Shown piece by piece: positions 1 to 8,452 of a stretch of DNA of 41,709 nucleotides. Where the stretch lies: contig CALMYJ010000009.1 of assembly GCA_937873715.1 (NCBI GenBank), positions 1 to 41,709 on the forward strand, in the 5' to 3' direction. Position 1 is the first letter of the stretch. Every line of letters starts with the position of its first letter. Source of the stretch: an uncultured Chitinophagaceae bacterium. Its GTDB lineage: Bacteria > Bacteroidota > Bacteroidia > Chitinophagales > Chitinophagaceae. Under the pieces are notes generated by a model. That model searched no databases. It was not told where the DNA came from and saw only the letters and a program-made list of their open reading frames with translations. The position numbers were made by a program, and so were the translations under genes.

Positions 1-1818
1 TGGGTTGTATTCAAAAAGTTCTCCTTCTTCGTCTGTTACAATCAGTTCATCATTTACCACTTCCACCTGGTATTCTTTCAGGCGTTTTCCGTTACGGTCT
101 TGCAGAATTTTCAAGTCGTTTTTAACGGCAATCATTTCATTGAGTGCCGAAACTAAAAAGTGGCCTGAACCAACAGCAGGGTCGCAAATTTTGATGCTGT
201 TTACAATATTGTTGGCTTCTTTTCGGTCTTCAATTTTATCGTAAAGTTCTTCAAGCGTTGTGCAGCTCCATTTTTTGGTTTCGTTGAATTTCTGCAACAC
301 CGATTTGCGAATGGTTTCACGGCACATATACATGGTGATAAAACCAGGAGTGAAAAACGAACCATCTTTGTAGCCGTTTATTTTCTCAAAAATTAACCCG
401 AGAACTGAAGCGTTAATCAGCGTTTTATTGTCTTCCTGAATTTCTTCACCGCCTTCTGCTCCAAAGTCATAAGCATCTAAAAACTCAAACAAATATTGAA
501 GCGTGGAAATATTGCCTGTCCGTTTTTTGCCTTGCTGGTCTTTCAGCACGGTTTGCGAAAAAATCGGAATGGTTTTATCGTCTTTCAGATTGCTGATAAA
601 CAAAGTAAACTGCTCAATATCTGTCGGCTCAAAAAGGGATGAATTAAGATAAGGCACTTTCTCAAAAATCGTTTTTACGTCTTCGTTCCGGTCGTCATAC
701 TTGCGTGCCAATACCTGAAAAAACAAGCTGTTCAGGTCGTCATAGTTCTTGATTTTGTCAAGGCTGAGAAATGAAAATGATTTGTTGCCACGGTGATAGG
801 TAATGAGTTGGGCTTCCAATAACTTCAAAAACAAAATACGGTTTATCCAAGTGATGGAAAGCTCAAGAGCAACATTAAAAAGTCTTTCTTCTTTGGTACT
901 TCCGAATTGGTATGGCTTGTCCAATCGGCTCAATTTATCTAAGCTGTCAAGCTGAATAATTGCATCTTCAAGGATTGTGCCTGTGTGTCGTTCACCTGCT
1001 TTATTTCGTTCAATCAGTTTTTTGCTTCCTTCTTTCGTTTCAGTCAAGCCAATAATATGCAACAACTCACTGTAAAAGCGTTTGTCGAGGCTATTGCTGT
1101 CGTTGGTGAACGGAAGTTTTAAAAGATGCTCTGGCGACAACAATTTGAATAAAGAAATTAGCGAATTATCGTCTGCTTTGTCGGTATTGCGTAGCGGTTT
1201 TTGAAAGTCCTGAATGTTGAAGTAAGTAAATTCAATTTCAGAAGTGATACTATCAATAAAAGGTTCGGCAATCTCTTTGTAAAATACGTCTGTTGTTTTC
1301 TTGCTTGCTTCAAAGTTCTCAAACTGTCTAACAAATGATTTGTTTTGAGCAAAAAGTCTTTCAAATAAATGTTCGTCAAAAATGAACCATTCGTTAATGT
1401 TGGTTGCCACCAAATGTTTTACTTCAAGATTTTTGTGTGTAATTCTCTCTCGTAAGTAATACAAAACCAATTCCTGAAACGCTTTTGCGTTCATTTTTTT
1501 GGTTGTAATCATTTCCGATTTGTTGGTCGGTTTTTTCGCTTCGAGAATTACACCAACTGTCGAGTTTGCATTTTGTCCGTTGTGAATCACAAGGTCGTTT
1601 CGGCCTTTGGTATTGATGAAATGGTTTGGGTCGTAATAGGTTTTCTTCAGAAAGTCGGAAACCAGGTTTTTATGAAACTCTTCGCTTTCGGTGTCATTTG
1701 TCCTGTCGAGTAAAGTAATAAGATTATTCTTGAAACCTTCAATTTCAGTCCTGTTCGGTTTTACTTTTAAAAAGGCTTTGTTCAGTGCCTTTCTTGGTTT
1801 CAATTCTTTTAAAATCAT
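1..1818 (-). CDS. Type IIG (Eco57I-like) restriction-methylation enzyme, N-terminal part, cut by window edge
   Basis: The minus-strand frame is open from an ATG at 1818 to the left edge (606 codons) with no stop; the C-terminus lies outside. Seen: residues 1-110 contain a PD-(D/E)xK-like pattern, Asp75 in GRNDLVIH followed by Glu93-Ala-Lys95 in VILEAKKP, the expected endonuclease centre. A long helical region follows. Residues 546-554 read DPAVGSGHF, motif I (S-adenosylmethionine binding) of N6-adenine methyltransferases. Known: nuclease, helical spacer, then methyltransferase in one chain is the type IIG/BREX-PglX-like layout; the N-terminal ExK motif favours IIG. The catalytic (N/D)PPY motif and the specificity domain would be beyond the edge. 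Inferred role: self-contained restriction-modification against foreign DNA. It is followed, going leftward, by nothing visible, and no separate methyltransferase or specificity gene is in the window. Confidence 0.85.
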   Translation of the reverse strand, partial: MILKELKPRKALNKAFLKVKPNRTEIEGFKNNLITLLDRTNDTESEEFHKNLVSDFLKKTYYDPNHFINTKGRNDLVIHNGQNANSTVGVILEAKKPTNKSEMITTKKMNAKAFQELVLYYLRERITHKNLEVKHLVATNINEWFIFDEHLFERLFAQNKSFVRQFENFEASKKTTDVFYKEIAEPFIDSITSEIEFTYFNIQDFQKPLRNTDKADDNSLISLFKLLSPEHLLKLPFTNDSNSLDKRFYSELLHIIGLTETKEGSKKLIERNKAGERHTGTILEDAIIQLDSLDKLSRLDKPYQFGSTKEERLFNVALELSITWINRILFLKLLEAQLITYHRGNKSFSFLSLDKIKNYDDLNSLFFQVLARKYDDRNEDVKTIFEKVPYLNSSLFEPTDIEQFTLFISNLKDDKTIPIFSQTVLKDQQGKKRTGNISTLQYLFEFLDAYDFGAEGGEEIQEDNKTLINASVLGLIFEKINGYKDGSFFTPGFITMYMCRETIRKSVLQKFNETKKWSCTTLEELYDKIEDRKEANNIVNSIKICDPAVGSGHFLVSALNEMIAVKNDLKILQDRNGKRLKEYQVEVVNDELIVTDEEGELFEYNP

Positions 1819-1944
1819 CTGTAAATTATATTTTCAATTTTAGCTGGTTAAGGTAAGTTTTTCAGCCGAAACAGAAACCTAAAAGCCTATAGGGCCTTGC
1901 AACGCTGCACCGGCCCCAGGTAGAGCTTACAGATTTGATAAGGT

Positions 1945-3114
1945 TTATATCGCTGCAAACCCCCGCTCCAAATCTTTTATCAAATATGCGGCATCTTCGA
2001 GCCCCACATACAACCGCAGCATCCGGTGTCCCTTGTTTTCGGCAGCAAACCATTCCGGCTTTATGCCTGCGCATTTGGGTATGATAAGGCTTTCGTGGCC
2101 TCCCCAGCTTACGGCCATGAGTATGTGCTGCAGGCTTTCGCAAAAATTTTCTACCTGCTGTATCGTATCCACCTTTAATACAAAACTCAACAAACCACAG
2201 CCGCCCTGCATTTGCTGCCGGGCCAGTTCGTACTGCGAAAAATTTTCATCCAATGGAAACAACACTTCTTCCACTTTAGGATGCTGCTTTAAATACTGTA
2301 CCAACTGCAGGGTAGTTGCACTAATTTGCTGTAAGCGTACCGGCAAGGTACGCAGTCCACGTATCAGGAGCCAGGCATTGAAGGGCGAAATACCTATGCC
2401 TGCCGTCATGTATTCGCTGTTAAAAATTTTTTCCATCATCGCCCTGCTGCCGCTAAGCACACCAGCTACCGTATCGCTGTGCCCGCCAATATATTTGGTG
2501 GCCGATTGCAATGCCATATCAATACCAAAATCTATCGGACGCTGGTACAAAGGCGTGCAATAACTATTGTCGCAAATGGTTACAATATTTTCGGCCTTCG
2601 CCAGTTCGGCCACCGCTTTTAAATCCTGCAGCGCATAGTCCCAACTGTTAGGACTTTCCAGGTAAATCAAAGCGGTATTGGGCAGGATAGCCCGTTCAAA
2701 ATTTTCTATTTGGGTGCCATCCACATAAGTGGTGGCAACACCGAAGCGGGGCAATATAACGTTGAACATCTTTTGCGCCCAGGTATAAGGCTTGCGTACG
2801 CTTACGATATGATCGCCTGCTTTTACATTGGCCAGCACTGCAGCAAATATGGCCGATGCACCACTATTGAACACAAGGCAGTCTTCCGCATGATCGAGGG
2901 CGGCTAATTTTTTTCTTAAAATATCCACCGTAGGGTTGATGCCCCTGCTATACAGGTAACTGCTGTATTCATCCGCAAAGGCTTTGCGCAGGTCACCTAC
3001 TTTTTTAAATGCAAAATTGCTGCTTTGCATAATGGGTGGAGCCACGGCATTAAAATACTGCTCCCTGTCTTCACCCAGTTCGTTGAGGATATAAGCAATG
3101 TCCATATTATCCAT
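1945..3114 (-). CDS. Cys/Met metabolism PLP-dependent enzyme (cystathionine gamma-synthase/lyase family)
   Basis: A 389-aa protein, normal full length for the trans-sulfuration family of fold-type I PLP enzymes. Visible landmarks: YSR near residue 55 (phosphate contact from the neighbouring subunit), CDNSY with Asp182 (PLP ring nitrogen), and SATKYIGGHSD with Lys207 as the PLP Schiff-base lysine. Substrate cannot be read from sequence; cystathionine beta- or gamma-lyase, methionine gamma-lyase or a cystathionine synthase are all possible. The start ATG (3114) lies inside the last codons of the upstream permease gene (8-bp overlap), so the two are probably translationally coupled, which suggests the enzyme acts on the amino acid brought in by that permease. 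Cytoplasmic, presumably tetrameric as in the family. Confidence 0.88.
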   Translation of the reverse strand: MDNMDIAYILNELGEDREQYFNAVAPPIMQSSNFAFKKVGDLRKAFADEYSSYLYSRGINPTVDILRKKLAALDHAEDCLVFNSGASAIFAAVLANVKAGDHIVSVRKPYTWAQKMFNVILPRFGVATTYVDGTQIENFERAILPNTALIYLESPNSWDYALQDLKAVAELAKAENIVTICDNSYCTPLYQRPIDFGIDMALQSATKYIGGHSDTVAGVLSGSRAMMEKIFNSEYMTAGIGISPFNAWLLIRGLRTLPVRLQQISATTLQLVQYLKQHPKVEEVLFPLDENFSQYELARQQMQGGCGLLSFVLKVDTIQQVENFCESLQHILMAVSWGGHESLIIPKCAGIKPEWFAAENKGHRMLRLYVGLEDAAYLIKDLERGFAAI

Positions 3115-4450
3115 GTGGTTTCTTTTTTGGCAGTAAATAATATAACACTATAAAAAGCAGCAGCACCGCTATGCCCGTTAAAGCCGCATGGTTATTCTGC
3201 CTGTAATCCATCGCAATGCTGATGCCCACAAAAATATAAGCCGCCATAAAGATGATGGTTTGCAGCGGAAAAAATTTCATGGCATACACATCGCCGGTAT
3301 GTTCCTCCTGTTTTGCTTTTTTCCTGAACCAGAAGATAGTGGCACTGCTTAGCACCATGCCAAAGCAGTCGAGAAAAATGGTGAAAGCCAGTATCTTTTC
3401 GAACTGCTGCGAAAAAAATAATATCACCAAACACAATAGTACAAATACAGTAAGCGAAAATGTTAAGGCACCGTTGCTTTTGTTTTTAGCAGCAAATATT
3501 TTAGGCAAACTGCCATCATCACCCATTGCATACATTACCCTTGGGTTACTCATCAGCAGGCCATTTACATAAGCCAGCACACCTAAAAACAAAAAGGCGG
3601 CAAACACCGTGGCCCCTGTTTTACCAAACACCAGCTCCATTAAAGTATAAGCTACTTCATTTTCGGTTTTCATCCGGCCGAAGCCAATCACTTTATAATA
3701 ACTGAGGTTAACCAGCAGGTACAACACAATAATAATAGCCATCCCCATAAAAATTCCTTTGGGGATATTTTTAGCCGGCCGCTGCACTTCGCTGCCAAAA
3801 TTGATAGTTTGCTGGTAACCCCCGTAGGTAAACGAAACAGCTACAAGGCTTACGCCAAAACTTTTTATCCAATCACCCCAATGGGTATCCGCAGTAGTTG
3901 CTGCAACAGGCAATGCCCCTTCTGTATCCTGTACCGGGAAAAACAAAGCCGCAATCAACAGCAGCAGCATGGCAATTTTTACGAGCATCAGTATATTTTG
4001 TGCCAGTGCACTTAAGCGTAATCCTTTTAAATTAATGAGGTAAAAAAGCAGGATGGCCACCGCACTCAACAGGGCTTTGTGTACATCATTCCATTGGCCG
4101 GGCACTAATTTTAAAATATAACCGCTGCCAATAAGGGTTACTGCACTAAGGCTGGCGGCATTGCTTACCAATATCAAACAATTAACAGCAAAGGCAATAC
4201 CGGGAGGGTAAGCTTTGGCAAACACTTTATAGTACCCGCCGGTAACAGGATAGCGGCTGCCTATTTCGGCATAGGTTAAAGCACCACATAATGCCACAAC
4301 GCCTCCAACAATCCATGCGCTGAAATAAATACCGGGGTTAAGGGCAACTGCTGCACTGGTAGCGGCCGTACGAAAAATACCCATCCCAATTACCAGACCC
4401 ACCACTATCATGGTGAGTGAAAAGAGGTTGAGCTTACCGGTACTTGCCAT
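3107..4450 (-). CDS. APC-superfamily amino-acid permease
   Basis: A 447-aa polytopic inner-membrane protein with about 12 hydrophobic segments. The N-terminal segment carries the glycine-rich stretch VVGLVIGMGIFRTAA typical of TM1 of the amino acid-polyamine-organocation family, and the second segment has LCGALTYAEIGSRYP, also characteristic. Family proteins exchange or symport amino acids. Its last 8 bp overlap the start of the downstream PLP enzyme gene, so import and catabolism or conversion of a sulfur amino acid is a reasonable inference. Its start codon is an ATG at 4450; the 152-bp divergent gap to the secreted-protein gene at 4603 must hold promoters for both directions. Confidence 0.88.
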   Translation of the reverse strand: MASTGKLNLFSLTMIVVGLVIGMGIFRTAATSAAVALNPGIYFSAWIVGGVVALCGALTYAEIGSRYPVTGGYYKVFAKAYPPGIAFAVNCLILVSNAASLSAVTLIGSGYILKLVPGQWNDVHKALLSAVAILLFYLINLKGLRLSALAQNILMLVKIAMLLLLIAALFFPVQDTEGALPVAATTADTHWGDWIKSFGVSLVAVSFTYGGYQQTINFGSEVQRPAKNIPKGIFMGMAIIIVLYLLVNLSYYKVIGFGRMKTENEVAYTLMELVFGKTGATVFAAFLFLGVLAYVNGLLMSNPRVMYAMGDDGSLPKIFAAKNKSNGALTFSLTVFVLLCLVILFFSQQFEKILAFTIFLDCFGMVLSSATIFWFRKKAKQEEHTGDVYAMKFFPLQTIIFMAAYIFVGISIAMDYRQNNHAALTGIAVLLLFIVLYYLLPKKKPHG

Positions 4451-4574
4451 GTATGAAAGTTACGGAATAAAACTGTGGCCCGGAGTTTGCACTATCCCGG
4501 CAAGATTTTGATACAGCATCCTGAACGGCAATAACCGTTAGTGTAAACTTCAGCAAATACAGACTGGTTATTCC

Positions 4575-4582
4575 TACATTTG
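4575..4582 (+). promoter_or_regulatory. Bacteroidota -7 element (TACATTTG)
   Basis: TACATTTG fits the Bacteroidota TAnnTTTG element and sits 20 bp before the ATG at 4603. I do not see a clean TTTG -33 element at the ideal spacing, so the assignment rests on the -7 box and its position. Confidence 0.45.
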
Positions 4583-4602
4583 TAAACACAAATTATTTTT
4601 TT

Positions 4603-4992
4603 ATGAAAACATTTATTGCAGCATTATTGGTTATCACTCTGCCCTTTTTGGGAAAAGCACAATCACCCAAACCATCCTGGCCCGAAATGAAAAGGTTTCA
4701 CCAGTATATGTCCACTACTTTTCACCCGGCCGAAGAGGGTAACCTGGCGCCGCTAAAAGCCAAAGCAGACAGCCTTTATATTCATGCTTTGCTTTGGGAG
4801 CAATCTACCATACCGCCCGGTTTTAAACCAGAAGAAACTAAAAAGGCGCTTACAAAACTTAGCGCCCAGTGTGCCAGCATACAACAAGCCGTAACTGCCG
4901 GGAAAGACGATGCCACACTTACAAAACTCATTACCGAAGCGCATGATATTTTTCACCACATTGTAGGGGAATGTCGTAAAGTAGAGGATTGA
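4603..4992 (+). CDS. Small secreted helical protein of unknown function
   Basis: A 129-aa protein with a clear Sec signal peptide (MKTFIAALLVITLPFLGKAQ, cleavage likely after the AQ near residue 20). The mature part is about 105 residues, predicted mostly helical, with the pattern FHQYMSTTFHPAEEGN near its start and HDIFHHIVGECRK near the C-terminus. The His-rich last helix and size recall four-helix periplasmic proteins of the cytochrome b562/c556 type, but there is no CxxCH haem motif, so haem binding is not supported. A strong terminator follows 22 bp after the stop, so it looks like a single-gene transcript. Function unknown. Confidence 0.75.
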   Translation: MKTFIAALLVITLPFLGKAQSPKPSWPEMKRFHQYMSTTFHPAEEGNLAPLKAKADSLYIHALLWEQSTIPPGFKPEETKKALTKLSAQCASIQQAVTAGKDDATLTKLITEAHDIFHHIVGECRKVED

Positions 4993-5013
4993 CAAATTAT
5001 TGCAGCCACTTAC

Positions 5014-5043
5014 AGCCATCCCCAAACGGCGGATGGCTTTTTT
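5014..5043 (+). terminator. Rho-independent terminator
   Basis: An 8-bp perfect stem AGCCATCC/GGATGGCT with a 9-nt loop is followed directly by a T-run. It ends the 4603-4992 transcript and isolates it from the riboswitch-controlled operon downstream. Confidence 0.85.
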
Positions 5044-5062
5044 ATGCGCTGCTGTTTATTTT

Positions 5063-5094
5063 TTTGGCCGTTGCATGGCAATGTTGCACATTTG
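5063..5094 (+). promoter_or_regulatory. Probable promoter of the cobalamin riboswitch operon
   Basis: TTTG at 5063-5066 and CACATTTG at 5087-5094 are separated by 20 bp, close to the Bacteroidota TTTG-N19-TAnnTTTG layout, although the first two bases of the -7 box (CA instead of TA) deviate. The predicted start near 5100 fits the 5' end of the riboswitch. Confidence 0.4.
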
Positions 5095-5103
5095 CCACCG
5101 AAT

Positions 5104-5335
5104 TTGGTTGTGCTGCCTCAGGCAGTGCATTAAAAGGGAAGTCCGGTGTAAATCCGGCGCTATCCCCGTAGCTGTAAGCTCATATTTAATTTGTTTCCAC
5201 TAACGCCACTGTTTGCCACAAAGCTTTCGGGAAGGCTGGAAATAAAAGAGCAAGCCAGAAGACCTGCCAGGTTCGCTTAACAATCATTTTGCTTTCGGGT
5301 GAAAGGCAGGAGATGTAACGGCTAACCGCTTTTAT
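5104..5335 (+). ncRNA. Cobalamin (B12) riboswitch
   Basis: The leader of the receptor gene at 5385 contains the conserved landmarks of the AdoCbl riboswitch in order: AAAAGGGAAGTCCGGTGTAA, AATCCGGCGC, a CCCCGTAGCTGTAA element (all 5132-5177), and the B12 box AGCCAGAAGACCTGCC at 5253-5268. It should repress receptor production when cobalamin is plentiful. Two ORFs that can be read through this segment are coincidental. The exact ends are approximate; about 50 nt separate the predicted 3' end from the ATG, enough for an RBS-sequestering expression platform. Confidence 0.95.
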
Positions 5336-5384
5336 ATTTCTTTTTAATTTCTCGGAAGCAGTCACAAAAAACTTTTTTCAACAA

Positions 5385-7328
5385 ATGAAAAAGAAAATTT
5401 TTATTGTGGCTGCTGCATTTATCAGCAGCCAGGTGCAGGCACAAACCGACAGCACCAAAACATTAGACGAAGTAATTTTTACCGCCAACAAACAAGTGCA
5501 AAAACAAAGCAGTACCGGTAAAGTACTTACCGTTATCAACCGGCAGGTGCTGGAGCAAAATACCGGCCGCAGCATAGCACAGGTGCTTAATGAACAGGCG
5601 GGCATAGTGATCAGCGGTGCACAAAATCCATTGGGTGCTAACCAGTACGTGTATGTTCGTGGCGCATCTGCACCCAATACGCTGATACTGGTAGATGGTG
5701 TTCCGGCCTATGATGCATCGGGCATTTCTCCTGCCTTCGACATCAACCATTTTGCCATCGACCAAATTGAAAAAATAGAAATTCTTAAAGGTGCTCAATC
5801 CGTACTGTATGGTTCGGATGCTGTTGCGGCCGTTATCAACATCATTACTAAAAAACAAGACAGTAATAAAGCAGCCGGAGTGAATGCCAGTCTTTCAGGC
5901 GGCAGCTATGGCACCTTTAAAGGCATGGCAGCTGTATCGGGCAAGGCCGACGCCATTACGTATAATCTGCAATATTCAAAGTTGAAGTCAACCGGCTTTT
6001 CAGCAGCAGAAGATGTAAGCGGGAACAACAATTTTGATAAAGACGGTTTTAACCAGGATGTGGCCGGTATTAACGTTACTACGCAGGCTGCTAAAAACTG
6101 GCAGTTGCGCCTATTTGGCCAGTATGCCCGTTATACAGCAGATATTGATGATGGCGCTTTTATGGATGACAAAAACCATATTATCAGCAACAAAAACTTA
6201 CAGGCAGGTATAGCATCGATTACAAAATTTAATAAGGGTAGTGTAACGGTAAACCTTAACCTCAATAATACCGACAGGGAAATAGACGACAAAAGAAATG
6301 TGCCCGACGATCCGAATGATTACGACCCATACAATGCGCTGTACAAAGGCAAATCTTTATTTGCCGAAGCTTATACCAACCTCAGCCTGCATAAAAACTT
6401 TGCTGTACTTGCCGGAACAGATATCCGGAGCAATAAAGCCAGCAGCAAAACCAGTTACGGAGATTTGGGCAGCGACAGCCTTAAATCAACCTTAATAAGC
6501 GGCTATGCTTCCCTGTTATTAAAATCATGGCACGGGCTCAGTGCCGAACTGGGTGGCCGCTACAGCCACCACAACGAATTTGGCAATGCGTTTACCTATT
6601 CGTTCAACCCGTCTTATTTAATTAACCGCCAGGTAAAAATATTTGCCAATATTTCAAGCGGCTTCAGGGCACCTTCGTTGTACCAACTGTCATCGGAGTA
6701 TGGTAATAAAAATCTTAAACCAGAAAAATCCAATTCGTACGAAGGCGGTATTCAATACACCGATCATAAAAATACCCTGAACCTGAGGGCCACTTATTTT
6801 ATCCGAAAAATTAAAGAAGTGATCATTTTTAAATCCTTACCGGCAGCCCCCTGGGCACAATATGCCAATGCGGATAAGCAGGATGATAACGGTTTGGAAC
6901 TGGAAGCCACCCTGCGCCCCTGCAGCAAACTGGGCATCACTGCCAACTATGCTTTTGTAACCGGTAATATTAAAACCCAATCGGCACTTACGGCAAAGGA
7001 TACCAGCCTGTACAACCTGTACCGCAGGCCAAAGCATATCATCAACGCCAATATCAGCTACCAGGCTACCAAAAAATTATTTACCAGTATTGGATTCCGC
7101 TGGGCAGATAAAGCACTTGATCAATATTATGATGCATCAGCCTGGGAAACCAAAACGGTGGAGATGCCATCATTTTACTACATAGATGTACATGCCAGCT
7201 ACCAGGTGCTTAAAGGGGTAAAACTATTTGCCGACCTGCGTAATATCACCAATCAAAAATATTACGAACTGTACGGCTACAACAGCAGGCGTTTTAATTT
7301 TATGGCTGGCGCACTGGTTAACTTTTAA
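5385..7328 (+). CDS. btuB: TonB-dependent cobalamin receptor (BtuB type)
   Basis: A 647-aa outer-membrane receptor. Residues 1-20 form a signal peptide (MKKKIFIVAAAFISSQVQAQ). A TonB box-like KTLDEVIFTA follows at about 25-34, then the plug domain to about residue 155 (VYVRGASAPNTLILVDGVP, ILKGAQSVLYGSDAVAAVIN), then the 22-strand barrel ending in a C-terminal Phe (LVNF), as outer-membrane insertion requires. Length matches BtuB (about 600-650) and not SusC-type receptors (about 1000). The substrate call rests mainly on the cobalamin riboswitch directly upstream; corrinoids or cobinamide are alternatives. Energy comes from TonB-ExbBD, not encoded here. The next gene starts 10 bp after the stop. 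Confidence 0.92.
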   Translation: MKKKIFIVAAAFISSQVQAQTDSTKTLDEVIFTANKQVQKQSSTGKVLTVINRQVLEQNTGRSIAQVLNEQAGIVISGAQNPLGANQYVYVRGASAPNTLILVDGVPAYDASGISPAFDINHFAIDQIEKIEILKGAQSVLYGSDAVAAVINIITKKQDSNKAAGVNASLSGGSYGTFKGMAAVSGKADAITYNLQYSKLKSTGFSAAEDVSGNNNFDKDGFNQDVAGINVTTQAAKNWQLRLFGQYARYTADIDDGAFMDDKNHIISNKNLQAGIASITKFNKGSVTVNLNLNNTDREIDDKRNVPDDPNDYDPYNALYKGKSLFAEAYTNLSLHKNFAVLAGTDIRSNKASSKTSYGDLGSDSLKSTLISGYASLLLKSWHGLSAELGGRYSHHNEFGNAFTYSFNPSYLINRQVKIFANISSGFRAPSLYQLSSEYGNKNLKPEKSNSYEGGIQYTDHKNTLNLRATYFIRKIKEVIIFKSLPAAPWAQYANADKQDDNGLELEATLRPCSKLGITANYAFVTGNIKTQSALTAKDTSLYNLYRRPKHIINANISYQATKKLFTSIGFRWADKALDQYYDASAWETKTVEMPSFYYIDVHASYQVLKGVKLFADLRNITNQKYYELYGYNSRRFNFMAGALVNF

Positions 7329-7338
7329 ATAATACCGC

Positions 7339-7563
7339 ATGTGTAAACATGAACAAAAAAGCTGCCCCCGCTGCGGGGCAGTTTTTGAATGTAAAACAGG
7401 CGACATCAACAACTGCCAGTGTTTTGGCGTAGAACTTAGTGTGGCCGAAGAAACTTTTATAGCCAGCCATTACAACGACTGCCTGTGCCGCAACTGCCTG
7501 CTGCAGCTAAAACAACGCTATACCCTTTTTACCGAGCAGGAAATATTTTATAAGTACAGGTAA
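7339..7563 (+). CDS. Cysteine-rich CWC family protein
   Basis: A 74-aa protein with nine cysteines, including CPRCGAVFEC near the N-terminus, NCQC in the middle and CLCRNC near residues 50-55. This spacing matches the small cysteine-rich CWC family seen in many proteobacteria and Bacteroidota; its biochemical role is not established, and metal binding is likely from the paired CxxC motifs. It starts 10 bp after the receptor gene and should be in the same riboswitch-controlled transcript, so a link to cobalamin or metal handling is suggested by context only. Confidence 0.8.
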   Translation: MCKHEQKSCPRCGAVFECKTGDINNCQCFGVELSVAEETFIASHYNDCLCRNCLLQLKQRYTLFTEQEIFYKYR

Positions 7564-7601
7564 ATGGCCGGAAGATTATCTTTGCCCAAATTCACAAGGG
7601 C

Positions 7602-8192
7602 ATGGATTTTAAAGGCGCTGATTTTAACCAGGTACTAACAGCATCATTTACGCTGTTTGCAGTAATCGATATTATCGGTTCCATTCCTGTACTGGCATCC
7701 CTGAGAGAAAAAATGGGAGGTGTGATTAAATCAACGCAGGCTACTTTAGCTTCCGGCGGACTGATGATTCTTTTTCTTTTTGTGGGCAAGCAATTTTTAA
7801 ACATACTGGGTATTGATGTAAAATCATTTGCAGTGGCAGGCAGTATTGTTATTTTCTTTATTGGCATGGAAATGATTTTGGGCGTAGAGTTTTTTAAAAC
7901 AGATAAAGATGTAAAAACCGGCAGCGTGGTACCCATTGCTTTTCCGCTGATTGCCGGTAGTGGCACACTTACCACCATCATGAGCTTGAAAGCCAATTTT
8001 AATGATGTAAATATTTTGATGGGCATTGTGATTAATTGTATAGTGATTTATGCAGTACTCAAATCCTTAAAGTGGATAGAAAAAGTGCTTGGCCCAAATG
8101 GCATGGCCGTTACAAGAAAATTTTTTGGCGTAATATTGCTCGCCATTGCGGTAAAAATATTTGGAAGTAATATTGTGGAGTTTGGAAAGTGA
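7602..8192 (+). CDS. MarC family integral membrane protein
   Basis: A 196-aa protein with about six hydrophobic segments (first one ASFTLFAVIDIIGSIPVLASL, with the PVL-type motif found in the first helix of MarC/UPF0056 proteins). Length (about 190-220) is standard for the family. MarC proteins are inner-membrane proteins; the old multiple-antibiotic-resistance assignment is not supported experimentally and some homologues have been proposed to export small solutes. The start ATG follows the CWC gene stop by 38 bp, so it may share the transcript. It is the last ordinary gene before the accessory island, whose tRNA gene starts 57 bp downstream. Confidence 0.85.
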   Translation: MDFKGADFNQVLTASFTLFAVIDIIGSIPVLASLREKMGGVIKSTQATLASGGLMILFLFVGKQFLNILGIDVKSFAVAGSIVIFFIGMEMILGVEFFKTDKDVKTGSVVPIAFPLIAGSGTLTTIMSLKANFNDVNILMGIVINCIVIYAVLKSLKWIEKVLGPNGMAVTRKFFGVILLAIAVKIFGSNIVEFGK

Positions 8193-8204
8193 ATAAGGTT
8201 TAAG

Positions 8205-8342
8205 AGGTTCAAATGTTCGAACGTTTTAAACGTCTTAAAGCTTACTCCCGGCCCTTTAGTTTAATGGATAGAATTTCAGATTCCGATTCTGAAGGTACAG
8301 GTTCGATTCCTGTAGGGGCTACAACTATCCGCCTTGATTCGT
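8205..8342 (+). repeat. Duplicated tRNA-Arg block, copy 1
   Basis: About 138 bp (upstream flank, tRNA-Arg and the start of a REP) recur in direct orientation at 14273-14425. Both copies run from AGGTTCAAATGTTCGAACG through the tRNA to ACAACTATCCGCCTTG with few substitutions, apart from a replaced anticodon-arm segment in copy 2. The flank TTTTAAACGTCTTAAA is itself palindrome-like and partly recurs at 12938-12988. Confidence 0.85.
8250..8321 (+). tRNA. tRNA-Arg (anticodon CCG)
   Basis: A complete cloverleaf can be folded: acceptor GGCCCTT pairing with AGGGGCT (two G-U pairs), U8-A9, D arm with GG in the loop, anticodon stem TCAGA/TCTGA around the 7-nt loop TTCCGAT giving anticodon CCG (decodes CGG, Arg), short variable loop, and T arm ACAGG-TTCGATT-CCTGT, followed by discriminator A. 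The 3' CCA is not encoded (ACA follows). A REP-like palindrome begins only 8 nt after the gene. Confidence 0.9.
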
Positions 8343-8354
8343 GTGTCACAAACC
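8329..8354 (+). repeat. REP-like palindrome, copy 1 (degenerate)
   Basis: CCGCCTTGATTCGTGTG followed by TCACAAACC, a degenerate copy of the CCGCCTTGGTTCGTGG...CACGAACC element seen at 8418 and 9076. It lies immediately after the tRNA-Arg gene. Confidence 0.7.
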
Positions 8355-8417
8355 GTGGCATTGGAATCGTTTAAAAGATTTAAGACGTTCGGAGGTTCGA
8401 GCCTTTTTAAAGTCCCT

Positions 8418-8443
8418 CCGCCTTGGTTCGTGGCCCACGAACC
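8418..8443 (+). repeat. REP-like palindrome, copy 2
   Basis: A CCGCCTT foot followed by the hairpin GGTTCGTG-GCC-CACGAACC (8-bp perfect arms). It lies 10 bp past the stop codon of the RAYT gene and faces the inverted copy at 9076-9101 on the other side of that gene. Confidence 0.85.
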
Positions 8444-8452
8444 GCTCTGCAA

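Noticed and set aside
5..244. Plus-strand 79-aa frame at the left edge
   Set aside because: Antisense to the restriction-methylation gene, whose minus-strand frame is continuous and carries recognisable motifs.
4989..5203. Two overlapping short plus-strand frames after the small secreted protein
   Set aside because: They run through a terminator and the conserved core of the cobalamin riboswitch.
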